Below are positions 31,975 to 34,457 of a DNA stretch of 34,457 nucleotides, in pieces (position 1 is the first letter of the stretch; each line of letters opens with the position of its first letter). The translations under genes and the position numbers were made by a program. The notes under the pieces are model-generated. The model worked only from the letters and a program-made list of their open reading frames with translations. It did not search any database and was not told the DNA's origin. The stretch is taken from assembly GCA_025526935.1 (NCBI GenBank), contig JAHLKD010000163.1, positions 1 to 34,457 on the forward strand, written 5' to 3'. This stretch comes from Cladochytrium replicatum. Taxonomy: Eukaryota > Chytridiomycota > Chytridiomycetes > Cladochytriales > Cladochytriaceae.

Positions 31975-32358
31975 TTAATTGTCAGCGATGTAGGAGCGGG
32001 AACAGGATGAGAGAGGGCACCAGAGAGGAGCTGATGGCGGGAGAGGAGAAGAACAACGAGTGAGATGACAAGAGTAGCCACGACAATGACCTTGACCAGA
32101 ACGAGAACAACGAAGACAACAACAATGAAGACTAGCAAGCAGTACTGAGAGGAGAAGAGCATTAGTCAGACAATGGTCTGGCGTAAATTCAGAGAAACAC
32201 AAAAAAGGGTATTGAAGTAAAGACTGCAACGCTACCGAATTTGGAAGTGCAAAAAAGAGCAGAAATGTCGAGAAAAGGAGAAATGTGACAGATCTAAAGA
32301 TTGGCTTGGAGAGTTTTGCTGTTGCTACTTCAAAGCTTTTGCACCCCACATCTTCCAT
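31975..32358 (-). CDS. minus-strand ORF in block D, 127 aa
   Basis: The ATG at 32358 opens MEDVGCKSFEVATAKLSKPI followed by a hydrophobic stretch (FLLFSTFLLFFALPNSVAL) and a Cys/Ser-rich tail ending at 31975. An alternative frame from the ATG at 32162 gives a strongly hydrophobic N-terminus (LVFIVVVFVVLVLVKVIVV). In block D copy 1 the equivalent ORF stops after KLSKPIF. A spliced gene is possible, since the block also carries consensus splice donors. No family recognised; could be non-coding. Confidence 0.25.
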   Translation of the reverse strand: MEDVGCKSFEVATAKLSKPIFRSVTFLLFSTFLLFFALPNSVALQSLLQYPFLCFSEFTPDHCLTNALLLSVLLASLHCCCLRCSRSGQGHCRGYSCHLTRCSSPLPPSAPLWCPLSSCSRSYIADN

Positions 32359-32404
32359 TTTGAGCGGGAAAAAAAAGATTCTCAAATACCTTTTTTCAGG
32401 GAGG

Positions 32405-32443
32405 TCACGTGAATCTTACCAGACTCTGGTACAATTCACGTGA
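32405..32443. repeat. nested hairpin H, copy 2
   Basis: Outer arms TCACGTGAAT and ATTCACGTGA are perfectly complementary, with the same inner stem as copy 1. Relative to copy 1 each arm has one substitution, at paired positions, so pairing is kept. Both arms contain CACGTG (an E-box). Confidence 0.9.
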
Positions 32444-32542
32444 TTAGTTGGATTTGCCGAAACAAAAACATAATTCTGTCGACACACCTTCCGAGGAAAA
32501 TTAAACGGTGAGTACTCATTTGTGGTAATATAAATGATTTGT

Positions 32543-32620
32543 AACAGCAAACTTACCTCGACCACAACAGCAAACTTACCTCGACCACAACAGCAAACTT
32601 ACCTCGACGACAATAGCAAA
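32543..32620 (-). repeat. 23-bp minisatellite with splice-donor consensus, copy 2
   Basis: Three units with ACTTAC on the plus strand at 32551, 32574 and 32597, exact 23-base spacing. On the minus strand each is GTCGAG|GTAAGTTTGCTGTT. The 23-base period is not a multiple of three, so use of different donors would change frame. Confidence 0.9.
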
Positions 32621-32829
32621 CACACGCAGCACAAAAGAAGTGCCTATTGTTGGAAATCAAACGGTGAATGGAAAATTTGGTAGCAACGTATAGTAAAACA
32701 ACTTACCTTGTCAGCGACTTGGGAGTGGACACAAGATGAGAGAGGGCACCAGAGGAGGGAGAGGAGAAGAAGAAACACCTGTGAGACTGGCAAGTTTGGC
32801 CGAGCGAAACCAGAAGTCTGAAAAGTGCA

Positions 32830-33320
32830 GCACGCTCGTATCAGATAAGAAGGAGTGATAAAGATGGGCTCTCTTCACCAAAATATTCCCCTATCTCTCT
32901 GCTATCTAACAATGTAACACGAGTGCTGATCGGAGATTGTTTGGGGCAGGTGATAACGCGAAATCTGAATGTGCAGAACGCTAATATCAGAGTCAAAAAC
33001 GGTGCTTAACTTGCGCTCTCTTCACAAAAATGATCTCCTACCTTCACGCTATCCAGCAGTGTAACGAAGGTGCTGATCGGAGCTTATTTAACGTATTTGA
33101 AAAAGCGAAATTAAAAGTGCAAAACACTAATATTGGAGTCAAAAACGGTTCTACAAATGCAGGGTTGTCACCAAAAGAATTGCCTACCTCTAAGCTATCC
33201 AGCTGTGCAACGCGGTCCAATCGGAGATTATTTGGCGTAGTTGAAAACCCAAAATCTGAAAGTCACTAATATCAGAGTCAAAAACGGTGCTAGAAATGCG
33301 GGCTCTTCACGAAAAACGGG
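32830..33320. repeat. degenerate ~146-bp tandem repeat, 3+ units
   Basis: The same series of words recurs: CTCTTCACnAAAA, CTATC-AnC-TGTAAC, GnTGATCGGAG, ATTTnGnGTA-TTGAAAA, CTAATATCAGAGTCAAAAACGG. The TCAC anchor falls at 32875, 33022, 33168 and 33307, giving periods of 147, 146 and 139. Units are diverged, so the array is old. Confidence 0.8.
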
Positions 33321-33329
33321 ATACGTACC

Positions 33330-33552
33330 TCAGGCCCCGATCACAATGGGATATGGTAATTATACTATGCCTCTCGATATAGTACCGATAACTCATCGTG
33401 ATATGTATTCTTTTATTTTCCTTAAGAACATGTAAAAGAACTTTCACCTGTCACAAACCCTGAAATCCACCAAGGATTCAGGGTTAATGTAGCTTTATTT
33501 AAAAAAGGTAAAATTGGTAAATTGATTTTAGGTATAGAACCTAGTTCTTTAT
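33330..33552 (+). other. AT-rich coding-like remnant (mitochondrial or plasmid-like)
   Basis: Composition shifts abruptly to AT-rich with intact-looking peptide stretches: TMGYGNYTMPLDIVPITHRD (33345 onward) and, one frame over, LSPVTNPEIHQGFRVNVALF then KKGKIGKLILGIEPSSLY before a TAG at 33555-33557. It looks like a nuclear insertion of mitochondrial or linear mitochondrial-plasmid coding DNA. I cannot name the gene, and chance is possible. Confidence 0.3.
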
Positions 33553-33979
33553 ATTAGCCATGGACGGACCGTCCAACGCGTTTTTATTAGGCGCGGACGG
33601 ACTGTCCAACCCATTTTTATTAACTATGGACGGACCTTCCAGATGCAATTTATTCTGCTTCAACTGTAATTCATGCTACCTCAATCTCTCTTGTAGGTGG
33701 ATTTTTCACTAAGTCTTTTTATTTCATGGGCCGAGCAATGCTGCTGTTGGGCGAGAGTCCTTTGAATTCGTGGGCAAGAGCATGCTACTGGAGTAGAGAA
33801 TTGATTCTTTGTGTTTTGATTGTCCAAAATCTCCACCAACCTTACACCGTGATAACAAGCTTCTTAGCCAAAACGGGAGATATCCTTTTCAGGAAACCAG
33901 AGGCAAGGCCAGACCACAGGGTCTCCCTGCTATAGATAGTGCATCCCACCTCCCTCTCCGTGTCCATACCACAGCTTCT
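33553..33979. repeat. dispersed repeat R, copy 2 (5' truncated)
   Basis: Begins inside the array (units at 33562, 33595, 33628) and matches copy 1 through GGTGGATTTTTCACT, TGTTGGGCGAGAGTCCTTTG, TTGTCCAAAATCTCCACC and GTCCATACCACAGCTTC. Similarity ends at about 33979. The sequence to 34250 is unassigned. Confidence 0.85.
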
Positions 33980-34249
33980 CAAGGGTATTTCCAAACAGCG
34001 AAGTCCAGAAAGTGGCATCCATGATCTGAGAAAGTTTCGGACAGCAGAGTAACATCTTCTTGAAGCTGAAAAAGACCACGGCAAATTCGAGCAAGCTCTG
34101 TAAACTTTTCCGTATTTTGTAGATATAGGAAGAGAAGGGACTTCATCGTGTATGCTGCATGACAATGGGTGGATGTGGCACGAAGTAGGCAATCTTTTTC
34201 ATGTAAAGGTACGGAAAGTCCCTCCTGTACATTAAAAGACGGACCAATT

Positions 34250-34457
34250 CAGCCTAACAGTTATTCCAAGCCGGAATGTTAATAACATTCGGACGGACCG
34301 TCCGACGCGAATTTATTAAATGCGGACGGACCGTCCACCTCGAATTTATTAGCCACGGACGGACCGTCCAACGCGTTTTTATTAGGCGCGGACGGACCGT
34401 CCAACCCATTTTTATTAACCATGGACGGACCTTCCAGATGCAATTTATTCGGCTTCA
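34250..34457. repeat. dispersed repeat R, copy 3 (runs off the window)
   Basis: Starts CCTAACAGTTATTCCAAGCC like copy 1 and contains five 33-base units (34291, 34324, 34357, 34390, 34423), then the AGATGCAATTTATTCGGCTTC segment, cut by the window end. Confidence 0.85.

Larger units (their letters stand above)
31505..32060. repeat. duplicated block D, copy 1
   Basis: Matches 32250-32790 in direct orientation with many substitutions and small indels: GAGAAAAGGAGAAATGTGACAG, the GCACCCCACATCTTCCATTT segment, the hairpin, the AACTTACCTCGAC minisatellite, TTGTTGGAAATCAAACGGTG, and GATGAGAGAGGGCACCAGAG. The offset is about 740 bases. Confidence 0.85.
32250..32790. repeat. duplicated block D, copy 2
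   Basis: Second copy of block D (see 31505-32060). It has one more minisatellite unit and keeps an intact minus-strand ORF where copy 1 has an early stop. Confidence 0.85.

Overview
The window looks like nuclear DNA of a filamentous basidiomycete fungus. The evidence is a set of protein genes split by short GT-AG introns (48-77 nt), fungal cell-wall genes (division-1 chitin synthase, tetraspanin, an ECM33/SPS2-like GPI protein) and an MSS51-like MYND protein, set between Ty1/copia retroelements and repeats. The placement in Basidiomycota is an inference from intron density and gene content; I cannot name the species.

Layout. (1) 1-10.6 kb is a retroelement graveyard. A frameshifted Ty1/copia element (E1, gag-PR-INT-RT-RNaseH) ends in a 599-bp LTR. 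It is joined to the RT-RNaseH half of a second copia family (E2), which is closed by an inverted copy of E1's LTR. A third, internally deleted element (E3) of E2's family follows, with a perfect foldback next to its deletion junction. (2) 10.6-30 kb is the genic part: a small secreted-protein ORF (+), the MSS51-like MYND gene (-, 4 exons), a large coiled-coil/polyQ gene (-), a decayed gene for a repeated hydrophobic protein (+), the ECM33-like gene (-, 5 exons), a Q/P-rich membrane protein with unresolved exons (+), a tetraspanin (+, 3 exons) and a chitin synthase (+, 5 exons). Three of these (ECM33-like, tetraspanin, chitin synthase) act at the cell surface or wall, but nothing in the sequence shows co-regulation. 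(3) 30.4-34.5 kb is repeat-rich: a Harbinger/Tourist-like MITE with a TAA target duplication, three copies of a repeat holding a 33-bp palindromic array (each unit with a CGG-N-CCG core), a duplicated block carrying tandem splice donors and a hairpin whose arms changed together, a degenerate ~146-bp tandem repeat, and an AT-rich fragment with plasmid- or mitochondrion-like coding.

The strongest leads are in this last region and in the inverted LTR pair. Exon coordinates for the MYND, ECM33-like, tetraspanin and chitin synthase genes were worked out by hand. Every junction is GT-AG and keeps the reading frame; all are untested by RNA data or homology search.
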